NCBI GenBank assembly: GCA_964418595.1
Contig: CAYQMF010000074.1
Location: 1-33,008, forward strand
DNA from: CAYQMF01 sp964418595
GTDB taxonomy: Bacteria; Planctomycetota; UBA1135; UBA2386
Direction: 5' to 3'
DNA length: 33,008 nucleotides
Numbering within the stretch: position 1 is the stretch's first letter; each line of letters opens with the position of its first letter. Made by a program: the position numbers and the translations under genes. The notes beneath the pieces were generated by a model. It was not told the origin of the DNA. It did no database searches and worked only from the letters and a program-made list of their open reading frames with translations. Below, piece after piece: positions 7,639 to 15,926 of this stretch.

Positions 7639-8490
7639 GTGAGCCTGCAGCTCATCGCGCTCCTCACCAACGTCGCCCTCGCGATCCTGAAGTTCACGGC
7701 CGGCATCCTGGCCGGGTCGCGGGCGTTGGTGGCGGACGCCTTCAACTCGGCTGGCGACGTGGTGGCCACGCTGGTGGCGTGGGTGGCGTTCCGGATCGGA
7801 CGCGAGCCGGCGGACGAAGACCATCACTACGGGCACGCCAACGCCGAGGCGCTGGCCGGGCTCCTGCTCGGCGGCATGTTGTGTGCGACCGGAGCATTCA
7901 TCTGCATCGAGGGCGTGCTGGCCTGGTTCGAGGCCCCGCGCGCCAACCCGCCCGAGCTCCTCGCCCTATGGGCGGCGCTCATCACCGCGGTCGTGAAGGA
8001 GTCCCTCTATCGCGCCTCGATGCGGATCGGGCGGGCCACCCACTCGCCCACCTTGCTGGCGTCGGCGCGCGACCATCGTGCCGACGTGCTGACCAGCCTC
8101 GTCGCCGGAGCCGGCATCGTCGCCGCGCAGTTCGGCTTCGTGGCATTCGACGACGCCGCCGGCGGGCTGATCGGGATCTACATCTTCTGGCTGGGCATCA
8201 AGCCGACCCGCGAGAACCTGCGCATCATCATGGCGGGGGCGTCGCCGGAACTGGCCGAGCGAGCCGGCACCCTGGCCGCCACGGCCCCGGGCGTGCGCGG
8301 CGTGCGCCGCGCTCAGGTGCTGCCGATGGGCGGCAAGCTGCAGATCGACCTCACCATCGCGGTCGACGGCGAGCTGTCGGTGACCCACGGCCACGACATC
8401 GCGCATCTCGCCGAAGACGCGGTGCGCGCCGGGATGCCCCGGGTCACGGAGGTGCGCGTCCACGTCGAGCCGGCCGGGCCGACAGCGTGA
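7639..8490 (+). CDS. Cation diffusion facilitator (CDF) family transporter
   Basis: 283 residues from GTG 7639. Six-helix CDF transporter: TM1 at about 3-25, TM2 at 28-51, the family loop PADEDHHYGHANAEALAG (57-74), TM3 to TM6 to about 195, and a C-terminal cytoplasmic ferredoxin-like domain (MGGKLQIDLTIAVDG to VRVHVEP). It would exchange divalent metal for protons across the cytoplasmic membrane. The transport-site residues are D33-x3-S37 in TM2 (ADAFNSAGD) and D145-x3-D149 in TM5 (RDHRADVLTS). The TM5 DxxxD pattern differs from the HxxxD of zinc exporters and is more like Mn or Fe members, but substrate is not certain. No neighbouring metal regulator is seen. Confidence 0.92.
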   Translation: MSLQLIALLTNVALAILKFTAGILAGSRALVADAFNSAGDVVATLVAWVAFRIGREPADEDHHYGHANAEALAGLLLGGMLCATGAFICIEGVLAWFEAPRANPPELLALWAALITAVVKESLYRASMRIGRATHSPTLLASARDHRADVLTSLVAGAGIVAAQFGFVAFDDAAGGLIGIYIFWLGIKPTRENLRIIMAGASPELAERAGTLAATAPGVRGVRRAQVLPMGGKLQIDLTIAVDGELSVTHGHDIAHLAEDAVRAGMPRVTEVRVHVEPAGPTA

Positions 8491-8503
8491 ACGCGCAGTT
8501 CGA

Positions 8504-10708
8504 TCAGCGCACCCGCAGCTCGGCCGTCTCGCCGACGTAGATCGTCGTGCCGTGCAGCAGGAAGGGCTGCACGAAGAGTGTGGCCGCAGTGACCGGCACC
8601 GGGATGGGGAACGTCGCGTTGCCGTTCGCATCGGGCACCGCGGGCGGGATCAGGTCCGCGAAGAACGGGAAGGCGACCCACACGTCGCACCCGGAGAACG
8701 GGAACGGAGCCGGCAGCAGGCCGCCGCTGAGGACGAGGCCCGCGGCGACGCCGCCGCCGTTGCCGTGCGTGACGATCCCGAAGCGCGCGTTGCCGCCGAA
8801 CGGCGTGCCCTGCGTGCCCTCCTCGATCTTGTCGCGCAGCATGTCCATCTGGATCCGCGTGCCCGCCGGGGTCGCGCAGCTCGCGGGACGCACCGTCACC
8901 AGTGCCGAGCGGCTGTAGAAGGTGTGCTGGAACCCGCCCGAGAGCGAGTCCGGCAGCACCTCGAGGCCACGGATGAAGGCCCCGGTCGGATGGATGGCGA
9001 CGCGCTGGGCCTCGCCCGGATCGGTCGTGTCGCCGTCGTTGTTCATGTCGACGAAGCGCCAGATCGACGAATCGCCGAAAGGGAACCCGCAGCTCGGCGG
9101 CGGCCCGGTCGGGGTCGCCACATACACGTACATCTCGTTGGGGTCGGGGAACCCATCGCCGTTGAGGTCGACGACGCCGACGTCCATGCCGGAGCACCAG
9201 TTCATCGGGTACGGGTCGGTGATCGTGGCGGGGTCGTTGAAGATCTTCACCTCGCCGAGGTCGTTCACGTCGCCGTCGAGGTTGAGGTCCTCGCAGCGGA
9301 ACACGAAGCCGTTGCCCTGGCCGTTGGTGACCGAGTTGCCGTTCGCGACGAAGACGACGTCGCGGTTGCCGAAGCCGGCGTTCGGCACCGACTCGATGAG
9401 GTTGAAGCCGAAGTAGGGTCCGGTGACGACCGGGAACCCGGCGGTCTGGAAGTCGAGGCTCTTGGTCAGCGTCGCCACCGAGCTGTAGGTGAGCCAGTTG
9501 GTCACCTCCCCGGTCTCGGCGACGCCGTTGTTGTTGGCGTCGACCCAGCGGAAGATCGTGCCCAGCGCGGTGTGGTTGACGAGCACGCCGCCGTTGCCGT
9601 CGACGTGCACACACTCGAACTCGGTGTGGTCGATGTTCTGCGTCTCGACCTGCACCACCGGGGTCGTGCCGGTCCACGCCGCGTTGAACTCGCCGGCGCC
9701 GATCTGATCGTTGGCGTCGAGATCCACGAGGCGGAAGATGCCGACGTTGGTCGGACTGCCGGTGGCGCCCGACTTGTCGGAGATCCAGTACGCACGCCGC
9801 GTCCCGGTGGGGTCGATGGCGATGCCATCGGGGCTGTAGTTCTCGTTGTTCACCATCGCGATCGGGTCGAAGAAGACCCTGATCTCGGTGGCCGTGATGC
9901 TTCCATCGCCGTTGGCGTCGCGCGCGATGAGGACGTTGTCACCGCTCGAGCTCGTGCCGAGCAGCGCGGCGGCGCCGCCAAAGCTGGCGCCGAAGGCGAG
10001 GTCCTCCAGGAAGTTGAGCTGCGACGTGAAGTTGCACGGGCCGTTGACGACGCGGTTGTCGGCCATGAACGCGACCGTCCGACCGCCGCCGCCGGGGAGG
10101 AACAGGCCGGCAGGCGAACCACCGAGGCAGCCCGCCGTTCCCGTCGCGTTGATGTCCGACGAGATCTCGCTCGGGAAGTCGAGGGGGTCGCGGCCGCCGG
10201 CGAGACCTTCCACGTTGATGTCGCCGAAGGTGCCGTCGCCGTCGAGATCCGCGAAGCGATCGACCTCGAGCATGGTCGCAGCCGAGGTCACGGGGTTGCA
10301 GAACACACCGCTCGAGAGCACGAACTCGGGGTAGGCGCTGGCAAGCCGGCCGCCCACCGACTTCAGCACGTAGTCGCGCCGCAACTGACCGTTCGGCAGG
10401 CTCGCGTGCGCGATCGTGATCGCGAACGCCGTCGGCTTGAGGTTGGCCTGCGACGACGTGACGTGGACGTTGGTCTGTGCGTGGCCGGATGTGTCGGTGA
10501 CGACCGTCGCGGGCGCACTGAACGTGAGTCCGGTCGCCGGCGTGACCGACAGCGCCATCGAGGTGCTGGCCGACGCGCCGGTGAGTCGCAGGCTCAGCGT
10601 CATCTGGTTGGAGGGGTAGCCGAGCGCTTGCGACTGGAGGAGCTGCGCGGGCAGGAGGCTCGTGGACACGAGCCCCAACGCGGCGAGGAAGCAGGTGGAG
10701 AGATGCAT
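8504..10708 (-). CDS. Secreted EF-hand-rich protein
   Basis: 734 residues from ATG 10708. Signal peptide MHLSTCFLAALGLVSTSLLPA, cut before Gln22. Seven calcium-loop motifs of the D-x-[DN]-x-[DN]-G type are spread through the middle: about 154 (DLDGDG), 264 (DANGDG), 329 (DLDAND), 390 (DANNNG), 474 (DLNLDGD), 514 (DLNGDG) and 554 (DMNNDGD). Between them recur segments such as SPDGIAIDPTGTRRAYWISD and FECVHVDGNGG, suggesting a propeller-like or repeated beta fold. The C-terminal 80 residues (DVWVAF to ELRVR) look like a separate beta domain common at the end of planctomycete exported proteins. Function unknown; calcium-stabilised surface or secreted protein is inferred. A GTG at 10756 would add 16 residues before the signal peptide and is closer to a -10 element, so the start is uncertain. 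Confidence 0.85.
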   Translation of the reverse strand: MHLSTCFLAALGLVSTSLLPAQLLQSQALGYPSNQMTLSLRLTGASASTSMALSVTPATGLTFSAPATVVTDTSGHAQTNVHVTSSQANLKPTAFAITIAHASLPNGQLRRDYVLKSVGGRLASAYPEFVLSSGVFCNPVTSAATMLEVDRFADLDGDGTFGDINVEGLAGGRDPLDFPSEISSDINATGTAGCLGGSPAGLFLPGGGGRTVAFMADNRVVNGPCNFTSQLNFLEDLAFGASFGGAAALLGTSSSGDNVLIARDANGDGSITATEIRVFFDPIAMVNNENYSPDGIAIDPTGTRRAYWISDKSGATGSPTNVGIFRLVDLDANDQIGAGEFNAAWTGTTPVVQVETQNIDHTEFECVHVDGNGGVLVNHTALGTIFRWVDANNNGVAETGEVTNWLTYSSVATLTKSLDFQTAGFPVVTGPYFGFNLIESVPNAGFGNRDVVFVANGNSVTNGQGNGFVFRCEDLNLDGDVNDLGEVKIFNDPATITDPYPMNWCSGMDVGVVDLNGDGFPDPNEMYVYVATPTGPPPSCGFPFGDSSIWRFVDMNNDGDTTDPGEAQRVAIHPTGAFIRGLEVLPDSLSGGFQHTFYSRSALVTVRPASCATPAGTRIQMDMLRDKIEEGTQGTPFGGNARFGIVTHGNGGGVAAGLVLSGGLLPAPFPFSGCDVWVAFPFFADLIPPAVPDANGNATFPIPVPVTAATLFVQPFLLHGTTIYVGETAELRVR

Positions 10709-10771
10709 CGGGTTCCGCAGGGACGGGATGAGGAGAGAACCGCGGCGCGCGGGCACGCGGGCGATCGGGAC

Positions 10772-10777
10772 ATGCTA
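10772..10777 (-). promoter_or_regulatory. -10-like TAGCAT upstream of the EF-hand protein gene
   Basis: On the minus strand TAGCAT lies 15 bases before the alternative GTG start (10756) and 63 bases before ATG 10708. No Shine-Dalgarno precedes either start. The rest of the 10757-10887 interval shows no further recognised signal. Confidence 0.3.
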
Positions 10778-10887
10778 CGGCCCGACGGACGCGTGTCGCG
10801 TTCTCGTTCGCGAGGTCGGCCCGCTCTCGCTTGCGGTGTGGCGTTCGTTCAGTACGGCTCAGAAGAAGGGGCTCTGCCACCCTTGGG

Positions 10888-12345
10888 TCACGGCGCGAGC
10901 AGACGCCGCTTGCCGTCGAGAGACATCGCGCAACCTTCCGTGAACGCCCGATCCCAGAGCTGGCACGTGACCTGCTTGTGCCGCTGGTCCAACCCTTCGC
11001 AGTAGTTCGTGAACTTGCAGCGCCGGACATCCTCCCCACGTCCTGCCTCGACCTTCGCGAACCAGTCGGGATCGGCGAGGGACTGCCGCGCGGCGGCGAC
11101 GATGTCGGCGGCCCCGTCGGCGAGGATCTGCTCGGCCTGCGCAAACGACGCGATGCCGCCGGCGGTGACCACCGGCACGTCGAGGCCGTCCGCGCGGAGC
11201 GTTGCGCGGATGGCGGCCGCGAGGGGGACGTTGCGGCCGAAGGGACCGCGCGCATCGCCGCGCACCGTGGGCATGCACTCGTGGCCGCTGGGCCCGGTGT
11301 AGGGGTAGACGGCCTCGCCCACCCGCGGCTGGCGCGCGTCGTCGAACTTGCCGCCCTTCGAGACCGATACGTAGTCGAGGCCGGCGCGGACCAGCTCACG
11401 CGCCTGGAAGCACGCGTCGTCGATGCGACTGCCGGCCGCGATGACCTCGTCGCCGAGGATGCGCGTGCCCACGCAGTAGTCGGGGCCCACGCGCGCCCGC
11501 ACCGCGGCGACCACCTCGCGCGGCAGGCGCACGCGTCCCGCTGCGTCGCCGCCGTAGCCGTCGTCGCGCACGTTGGTGCGCGAGAGGAAGGACGCCATGG
11601 TGTACGCGTGCGCGAAGTGCAACTCGACGCCGTCGAAGCCCGCCGTCGCGGCGCGTGCGGCGGCGTCGGCGAACAGCCCCGGCAGGACCCGGGGCAGCGC
11701 GCGGATGTGGGGGAGGTGGAGGTCGTTGACGGACTCGCGGTAGCCGTACGCGAGGTCCTGGAACTCGCGCGCGTCGAGCACGGCACGCAGGGTGTCTTCG
11801 TCCGCGGTCGCGAGGACCGCGCGCACCTGCGCGTCGTCGGCGCCTGGCGTGAGCAGGCCGCGCGCCAGGAGTGCGTCGCGGTGCCGTGGGCGCAGCGCGA
11901 GGTAGCGCTCGCAGAAGGCCGCCTGCGTCGGCCGGCGCTTGACCGCGAGGAAGTCGATGATCTGGATGAACAGGCGGGTCTCGCCGCCGCTGGCTGCGCG
12001 CACGACCTCCACGAGTTGGCGCAGGCCGGGGACGAAGCGCGCATCGCCGATCCGCAGGAGCGGCCCGCTCGGGATGTCGCGGATCCCGGTGGCCTCCAAC
12101 ACGAGCACGCCGGGCCGACCGCGGGCGAAGCGCTCGTACCACGCCAGCACGTCGGCGTTGACGAAGCCGTCGGGGGTCGCGCGCCACGGCACCATCGCCG
12201 GGACCCAGGTCCGGGTGCGCGCAACCAGCTTGTTGAGACGGACCGGCTGGAACCACCGTGCTGCCTTCGCCTGCTCGACGGTGGGCCAGACGGTCTCCGG
12301 CACGCGGTGCCAGACGACCTTTGGTGCTGGGGCCTGGTCGGACAC
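10888..12345 (-). CDS. Old Yellow Enzyme family NADH:flavin oxidoreductase
   Basis: 485 residues from GTG 12345. TIM-barrel FMN oxidoreductase: N-terminal PVRLNKLVARTRTWVPAM, the substrate-binding H243-F-A-H246-A-Y in DGVELHFAHAYTMASFLS, followed by the family signature TNVRDDGYGG, and the FMN-phosphate region PVVTAGGIAS (391-400) and ADIVAAARQSLADPDW. The protein is about 100 residues longer than typical members. Most of the excess is a helical insertion at about 138-205 (FCERYLALRPRHRDALLARG to AREFQDLAYGYRESV). The C-terminal cysteines C443, C449 and C461 keep the C-x11-C half of the iron-sulfur motif of 2,4-dienoyl-CoA reductase-like members but lack the usual CxxC, so a cluster is doubtful. 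It reduces an activated C=C bond; the substrate is unknown. Start context has only a weak GACGCT 7 bases upstream. Confidence 0.88.
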   Translation of the reverse strand: MSDQAPAPKVVWHRVPETVWPTVEQAKAARWFQPVRLNKLVARTRTWVPAMVPWRATPDGFVNADVLAWYERFARGRPGVLVLEATGIRDIPSGPLLRIGDARFVPGLRQLVEVVRAASGGETRLFIQIIDFLAVKRRPTQAAFCERYLALRPRHRDALLARGLLTPGADDAQVRAVLATADEDTLRAVLDAREFQDLAYGYRESVNDLHLPHIRALPRVLPGLFADAAARAATAGFDGVELHFAHAYTMASFLSRTNVRDDGYGGDAAGRVRLPREVVAAVRARVGPDYCVGTRILGDEVIAAGSRIDDACFQARELVRAGLDYVSVSKGGKFDDARQPRVGEAVYPYTGPSGHECMPTVRGDARGPFGRNVPLAAAIRATLRADGLDVPVVTAGGIASFAQAEQILADGAADIVAAARQSLADPDWFAKVEAGRGEDVRRCKFTNYCEGLDQRHKQVTCQLWDRAFTEGCAMSLDGKRRLLAP

Positions 12346-12500
12346 GGCACAGAGCGTCGCCGGATCCGGCCCCGCTGCAAGGCGTGATCGGCGCCGTGTG
12401 TGCGCGATCCGGACACGCCTCGTCAGGATGCCGCACACCTGGCCCGCGTGGAGAGCGTGGCCCGCGCCTTGCTCTTCTGCCGTGCATGCAAGCTCCACTG

Positions 12501-13856
12501 ATGATTCGTGCGTTCTCCCTCCTCGCTGTCGGCCTCGGGCTGATCCTCCCCTCGTGCTCCTCCAGCCGCGCGCCGGTCGGTGGCGCCGGCGTCGACCCCA
12601 GCGCGGTCGTCGTGCTCGACACCGCGGCAGGCGGCGACCTCGCGCTCGACGCGCGGGTGGACGTCATCGCACTGGAGGCTGTCGACGGCGCGTTCAGCGC
12701 GAACTTGACGCCGGCGGGCGCGACGCTCGCGCTGGCCCGGCCCAGTGGCACGCCTGTCGGCCTGCGCCTGGCCTCCGTGCCGACGGGCACGTTCGTCGCT
12801 CTGCGCATCCTGTTGGCCGAGGACGGCGTGACCGCCACCGACGCGAACGGCCGGGTCGAGGTCGTGAGCGTGCCGTCGCGCGAGGTGCGCCTGACCTTCG
12901 ATCCCCTGTTCACCGGCGGGCGCTGGCTCCTGCTCGGCAACGCGAAGGCCCCGCAACTGTCGCGGGTCGGCGGTCGCCTGAGCTGGACGCCCGACCTCGT
13001 CGTCCGCCCTGGGGACGCGCATCCGGTTGCCTCGACGACGCTGGGCGTCGCGGCCGTGGATGGTACGGGCATCTCCGGCACGTTGGCCGAACTCGGCAAC
13101 CTGCGCGTGACCGGACGCCTCGACGACGGCGCGGAGCTGAGCGACGACAGCGGCCCGCGCGACCGCAGCGGTTTCGTCGGCGACCTGCGCAGCGGAGATG
13201 AGGTCGAGTGCGACGGCGTGCTGACCGGCGACGGGACGCTGCGCGTGCGGCGCGCGCACCGGCGCGGTCGCGGCGAAGCGGAGGCGAAGGTGTACGGGCG
13301 CATCACGGAGTTGCTCGCCGGCGTGCCGGCGATCCGCGTGCAGGTGCAGGAGATCGTGCGCACGAGTCCGGGCCTCGTGGCCTCGCCGCTGCCGGTGCTC
13401 ACCGTGCTCACGGCGTCGGCACACATCCATCGCAGCGGCCTGCGCGCGGAGCGGTTGACGTTCGCGGCGCTGGCGGTGGACCAGCGCGTCGAGGTCGAGT
13501 GGCGGGGTGCCGTGGTCGATGGCACCGTGCGCGCGCACGAGGTGGAGATCGAGGACGGCTCCGGCAACGGCAACGGCGGCGAGATCGAAGGCCAGGTCGG
13601 CAGCGTCGACCTCTCGCTGCGTGTGCTGGTGGCGGTGCCGCGCGGTGACGACCCGCTGCTGGTCGGCGGACGCAGCGTGGCCTCGGCCACCATCGTGGTG
13701 GCGCCGAACACGGTGATCACCCGCGAGGCGGCGGGGAGCACGCAGGTCGTGGGCCTCGACGCCGCGCAGACGGGCGATCGCATCTGGATCGTCGGCCGGG
13801 TGGTCGAGCCGCAGCGCGTCGAGGCGGTGGTCGTACGCCTGCGCGCGGCGCGCTGA
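12501..13856 (+). CDS. Lipoprotein with DUF4382-like and DUF5666-like domains
   Basis: 451 residues. Lipoprotein signal MIRAFSLLAVGLGLILPSC with lipobox L-P-S-C19. Residues about 35-150 resemble DUF4382, with a VDVIALEAVDGAFSANLTPAGA opening, the VPTGTFVALRILL turn, and strand VVSVPSREVRLTF. The remainder contains two or three small beta-barrel units like DUF5666, each with a 'T.I.......AL..G..VEV.G....G...A..VE' pattern: for example HIHRSGLRAERLTFAALAVD then RVEVEWRGAVVDGTVRAHEV, and NTVITREAAG then DRIWIVGRVV. Such proteins are envelope-anchored and of unknown biochemical role. ATG 12486 is an alternative in-frame start giving five more residues; 12501 gives a more usual lipoprotein n-region. 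It converges on the epimerase gene with a shared stop-codon hairpin. Confidence 0.78.
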   Translation: MIRAFSLLAVGLGLILPSCSSSRAPVGGAGVDPSAVVVLDTAAGGDLALDARVDVIALEAVDGAFSANLTPAGATLALARPSGTPVGLRLASVPTGTFVALRILLAEDGVTATDANGRVEVVSVPSREVRLTFDPLFTGGRWLLLGNAKAPQLSRVGGRLSWTPDLVVRPGDAHPVASTTLGVAAVDGTGISGTLAELGNLRVTGRLDDGAELSDDSGPRDRSGFVGDLRSGDEVECDGVLTGDGTLRVRRAHRRGRGEAEAKVYGRITELLAGVPAIRVQVQEIVRTSPGLVASPLPVLTVLTASAHIHRSGLRAERLTFAALAVDQRVEVEWRGAVVDGTVRAHEVEIEDGSGNGNGGEIEGQVGSVDLSLRVLVAVPRGDDPLLVGGRSVASATIVVAPNTVITREAAGSTQVVGLDAAQTGDRIWIVGRVVEPQRVEAVVVRLRAAR

Positions 13857-13871
13857 ATGCCGCGTCAGCGC
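13850..13871. terminator. Bidirectional hairpin formed by two convergent stop codons
   Basis: GCGCTGA (13850-13856) and TCAGCGC (13865-13871) are a perfect 7-bp inverted repeat with an 8-base loop. The plus-strand TGA stop of the lipoprotein gene and the minus-strand TGA stop of the epimerase gene are the two halves of the stem. It would end or protect both transcripts; there is no U-run. Confidence 0.5.
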
Positions 13872-14962
13872 TTCTCGCGCAGCAATGCGAGGAGCGCCTT
13901 CTCCTTGTCGGGCTTGACGCCGGTGCGCGCGAACGGGCGATCGCCGCGGGTGGTCTTCGCCCAGTGCAGCGTGTCGCGGATGGTGTCGCCGAGCGGGCGG
14001 AAGGTGAGCCCTTGGGTGCGCGCCCGCTCGTTGATCGCGTAGGTCCGACCCGCCCGCGGCAACCAGAGCGGCATCTCCATCCAGGGTCCGACCTTGTTCT
14101 CGGTGAGGAACTCTTCGCTGCCCCAGGTGAAGCTCACCGGCGTGCAGGTCGCGGCCTTGCACGCGTGGAGGAACTCGGCCATCGACACCGGCCCGGCAAA
14201 GCCGACCGCGTTGAACACACCGACGACCTGTCGTTCGAAGCAGTGCACCATCCACGCGGCAAGGTCGCGCACGTCGATTGCCTGGACGCGCCCGTCCTGG
14301 TCGCCCGGCGCGAGCACTTCGCCGCCCTGGTCGACGCGCACCGGCCACCACGTGAACCGGTCGGTCGTGTCGCCCGGGCCGACGATGAGGCCCGGTCGGA
14401 TGTTGGCGACGCGTCCGGGCATGGCGGCCTCCGCGGCCGCCTCGCAGCGCGCCTTCAGCGGCCCGTAGTACGGCATGGAGCCGCGGATCGTGTCGATGCC
14501 TTCGACCTTCTCGTCGTCGACGGTGCCGACGGCGGCGGTCTCGTCGAGCTCGTCGGCGGTCTGACCGAACGCCGGGTACACGCTGATCGACGAGATGAAC
14601 GTGTAGTGCTTGGCCGTCGCCGCGAAGAGCCTTGCCGTCGCCTCGACGTGCGCGGGCACGTAGCCGGTGTTGTCGACGATGCAGTCGAACTCACGCCCCT
14701 GCAGCGACGCCAGATCGCCCTTCTCGCGGTCGCCGCGGACCTTCTCGAGGTCGGGGAACAGGTCGGTGTTGGTCTTGCCGCGATTGAAGAGGGTGACCTT
14801 GTGGCCGCGTGCGACGGCGGCCTGCACGACGTGCGGCCCGAGGAAGCCGGTGCCGCCGAGCACCAGGACCTTCAGGGGCGCGGGGCTGCGCCACGTGGGG
14901 AGGACCACGCCGGCCGCGGCGGTGCCGGCGAGGAAGGAACGACGCGACAGGGGCGGGGTCAT
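13865..14962 (-). CDS. Tat-exported NAD-dependent epimerase/dehydratase family protein
   Basis: 365 residues. Twin-arginine signal SRRSFLAGTAAAGVVLP at 6-22, so it should be exported folded with cofactor. The Rossmann motif VLVLGGTGFLGPHVV (about 33-47) is the GxxGxxG of extended short-chain dehydrogenases, followed by VTLFNRGKTN, where Asn-Arg suggests the atypical branch related to CSP41 or isoflavone-reductase-like epimerases. FISSISVYPAF carries the catalytic Ser region and Y-G-P-L-K supplies YxxxK. IRPGLIVGPGDTTDRFTWW is the usual substrate-binding strand. Exported epimerases of this type are frequent in planctomycetes; substrate unknown. ATG 14962 follows a TAGGGT hexamer by 6 bases. 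Confidence 0.88.
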   Translation of the reverse strand: MTPPLSRRSFLAGTAAAGVVLPTWRSPAPLKVLVLGGTGFLGPHVVQAAVARGHKVTLFNRGKTNTDLFPDLEKVRGDREKGDLASLQGREFDCIVDNTGYVPAHVEATARLFAATAKHYTFISSISVYPAFGQTADELDETAAVGTVDDEKVEGIDTIRGSMPYYGPLKARCEAAAEAAMPGRVANIRPGLIVGPGDTTDRFTWWPVRVDQGGEVLAPGDQDGRVQAIDVRDLAAWMVHCFERQVVGVFNAVGFAGPVSMAEFLHACKAATCTPVSFTWGSEEFLTENKVGPWMEMPLWLPRAGRTYAINERARTQGLTFRPLGDTIRDTLHWAKTTRGDRPFARTGVKPDKEKALLALLREKR

Positions 14963-14968
14963 GCCGCG

Positions 14969-14974
14969 ACCCTA
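14969..14974 (-). promoter_or_regulatory. -10 element TAGGGT for the epimerase gene
   Basis: On the minus strand TAGGGT is followed by 6 bases and then the ATG at 14962. This spacing puts the transcription start at the start codon. Confidence 0.5.
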
Positions 14975-15075
14975 CGGAGCGCGACGCTCGCATGCAGGCG
15001 TGGGTGGCGAAAACCCGTGCGCGCCCGCTTTTCCTGAAACGTCTTCCTGGAACGCCCTCGCCGGTGGAACCGTGT

Positions 15076-15151
15076 TGGTGGGCGATGCAGGAGTCGAACC
15101 TGCGACACCCAGCTTGTCGAGCTGGTGCTCTACCAACTGAGCTAATCGCCC
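15076..15151 (-). tRNA. tRNA-Val(GAC)
   Basis: A full 76-base cloverleaf is visible on the minus strand: acceptor GGGCGAU/AUCGCCC, U8-A9, D-arm GCUC/GAGC with loop AGUUGGUA, anticodon arm CCAGC/GCUGG with loop UCGACAA, five-base variable region, T-arm GCAGG/CCUGC with loop UUCGACU, discriminator A and an encoded CCA (15078-15076). All stems pair completely. The anticodon is GAC (valine). The loop has C at position 33, where U is nearly universal. Confidence 0.95.
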
Positions 15152-15165
15152 GCGTGAGGGCGGGG

Positions 15166-15193
15166 AACCTACCGAGGCGAGGGGCAATTGCAA
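15166..15193 (-). promoter_or_regulatory. Promoter of tRNA-Val: TTGCAA, 16 bp, TAGGTT
   Basis: On the minus strand TTGCAA (15193-15188) and TAGGTT (15171-15166) are separated by 16 bases and end 14 bases before the tRNA. This is one of the few -35/-10 pairs in the window with good spacing. Confidence 0.55.
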
Positions 15194-15217
15194 GCCCTCG
15201 TTCCGGCCGTCGCTCCG

Positions 15218-15223
15218 TAGACT
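15218..15223 (+). promoter_or_regulatory. -10 element TAGACT before the 15234 gene
   Basis: TAGACT ends 10 bases before ATG 15234 without a Shine-Dalgarno. The same hexamer with nearly the same spacing precedes the gene at 360. Confidence 0.5.
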
Positions 15224-15233
15224 GCGCGCCTCC

Positions 15234-15926
15234 ATGTCGAGTGCCCAGTCGTCGCCGCCGCTTCGACAGGTCGTGCCCCTGCCGACCCTGGGCGACACCG
15301 TGCGCATCGAGAAGGGGCAGCTCCATCTCCTGCTCGAACACACGCGGGGCGGGTTCTTGCTGGTGAGCCACGACGGCACGCACAGCCGACGCTTCCGGCT
15401 GGGCCTGCCGGCCGACGGGACGCTGGAATTGCGCGTGCGCCCGCCGGACTACCGCGTGCTCGTGCAGGTGCGCGAGGTGCTGTGCCTGGCGCCCCGCGCG
15501 CGCCTGCGCGGCTACGTGACCGTGCCGATCCAGCATCGGCTGGTGTGGGTCACGCCGTCCGGCCGGGTGGAGCCGCTCGTCGATCTGCCGTCGCCCGAGC
15601 TGAACACGTCGTGGCTGGGTGAGGGTCAAGAAGGTGGCTATGCGCACGCGGCGCCGAGCCCCTTCTTCGCCGATCGGCGTGGACCGGAGCTGCAGCAGCG
15701 CAGCCTCGTGCCGGTGAGCGTGGTCAATGCGACCGACGGCGTCGTCCGCCCTGCGCACCTCGGCATCACCCTGCGCGACCGCGACCTCGTGCCCCTGGCC
15801 GGAAGGCTCATGGCCGCGCCGCGGCGGATCGTGTTCACGACGCCGGAGCGGCAGACGGAGAGCGTGCGGCCGCTGCCGCGTGCGGGTGGACACGCCGTGG
15901 ATCCGGTGGTGGAGGTAGCATCGTGA
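15234..15926 (+). CDS. Protein of unknown function (weakly DUF432-like)
   Basis: 230 residues, no signal peptide or membrane segment. Beta-rich throughout, with segments such as GQLHLLLEHTRGGFLLVS, RVLVQVREVLCLAPRARLRGYVTVPI and HRLVWVTPSGRVEPLVDLPSPELNTSWLGE. The arrangement (an early 'GDTV.IE' strand, central VPI..RLVW and late LVPVSVVNATDG.V.PAHLGI) loosely recalls DUF432, a family of unknown function; I do not claim membership. It may be cytoplasmic or interact with membrane partners. Its stop overlaps the GTG start of the next gene (GTGA at 15923-15926), so the two products are translationally coupled and likely interact with or serve the same structure. Confidence 0.75.
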   Translation: MSSAQSSPPLRQVVPLPTLGDTVRIEKGQLHLLLEHTRGGFLLVSHDGTHSRRFRLGLPADGTLELRVRPPDYRVLVQVREVLCLAPRARLRGYVTVPIQHRLVWVTPSGRVEPLVDLPSPELNTSWLGEGQEGGYAHAAPSPFFADRRGPELQQRSLVPVSVVNATDGVVRPAHLGITLRDRDLVPLAGRLMAAPRRIVFTTPERQTESVRPLPRAGGHAVDPVVEVAS

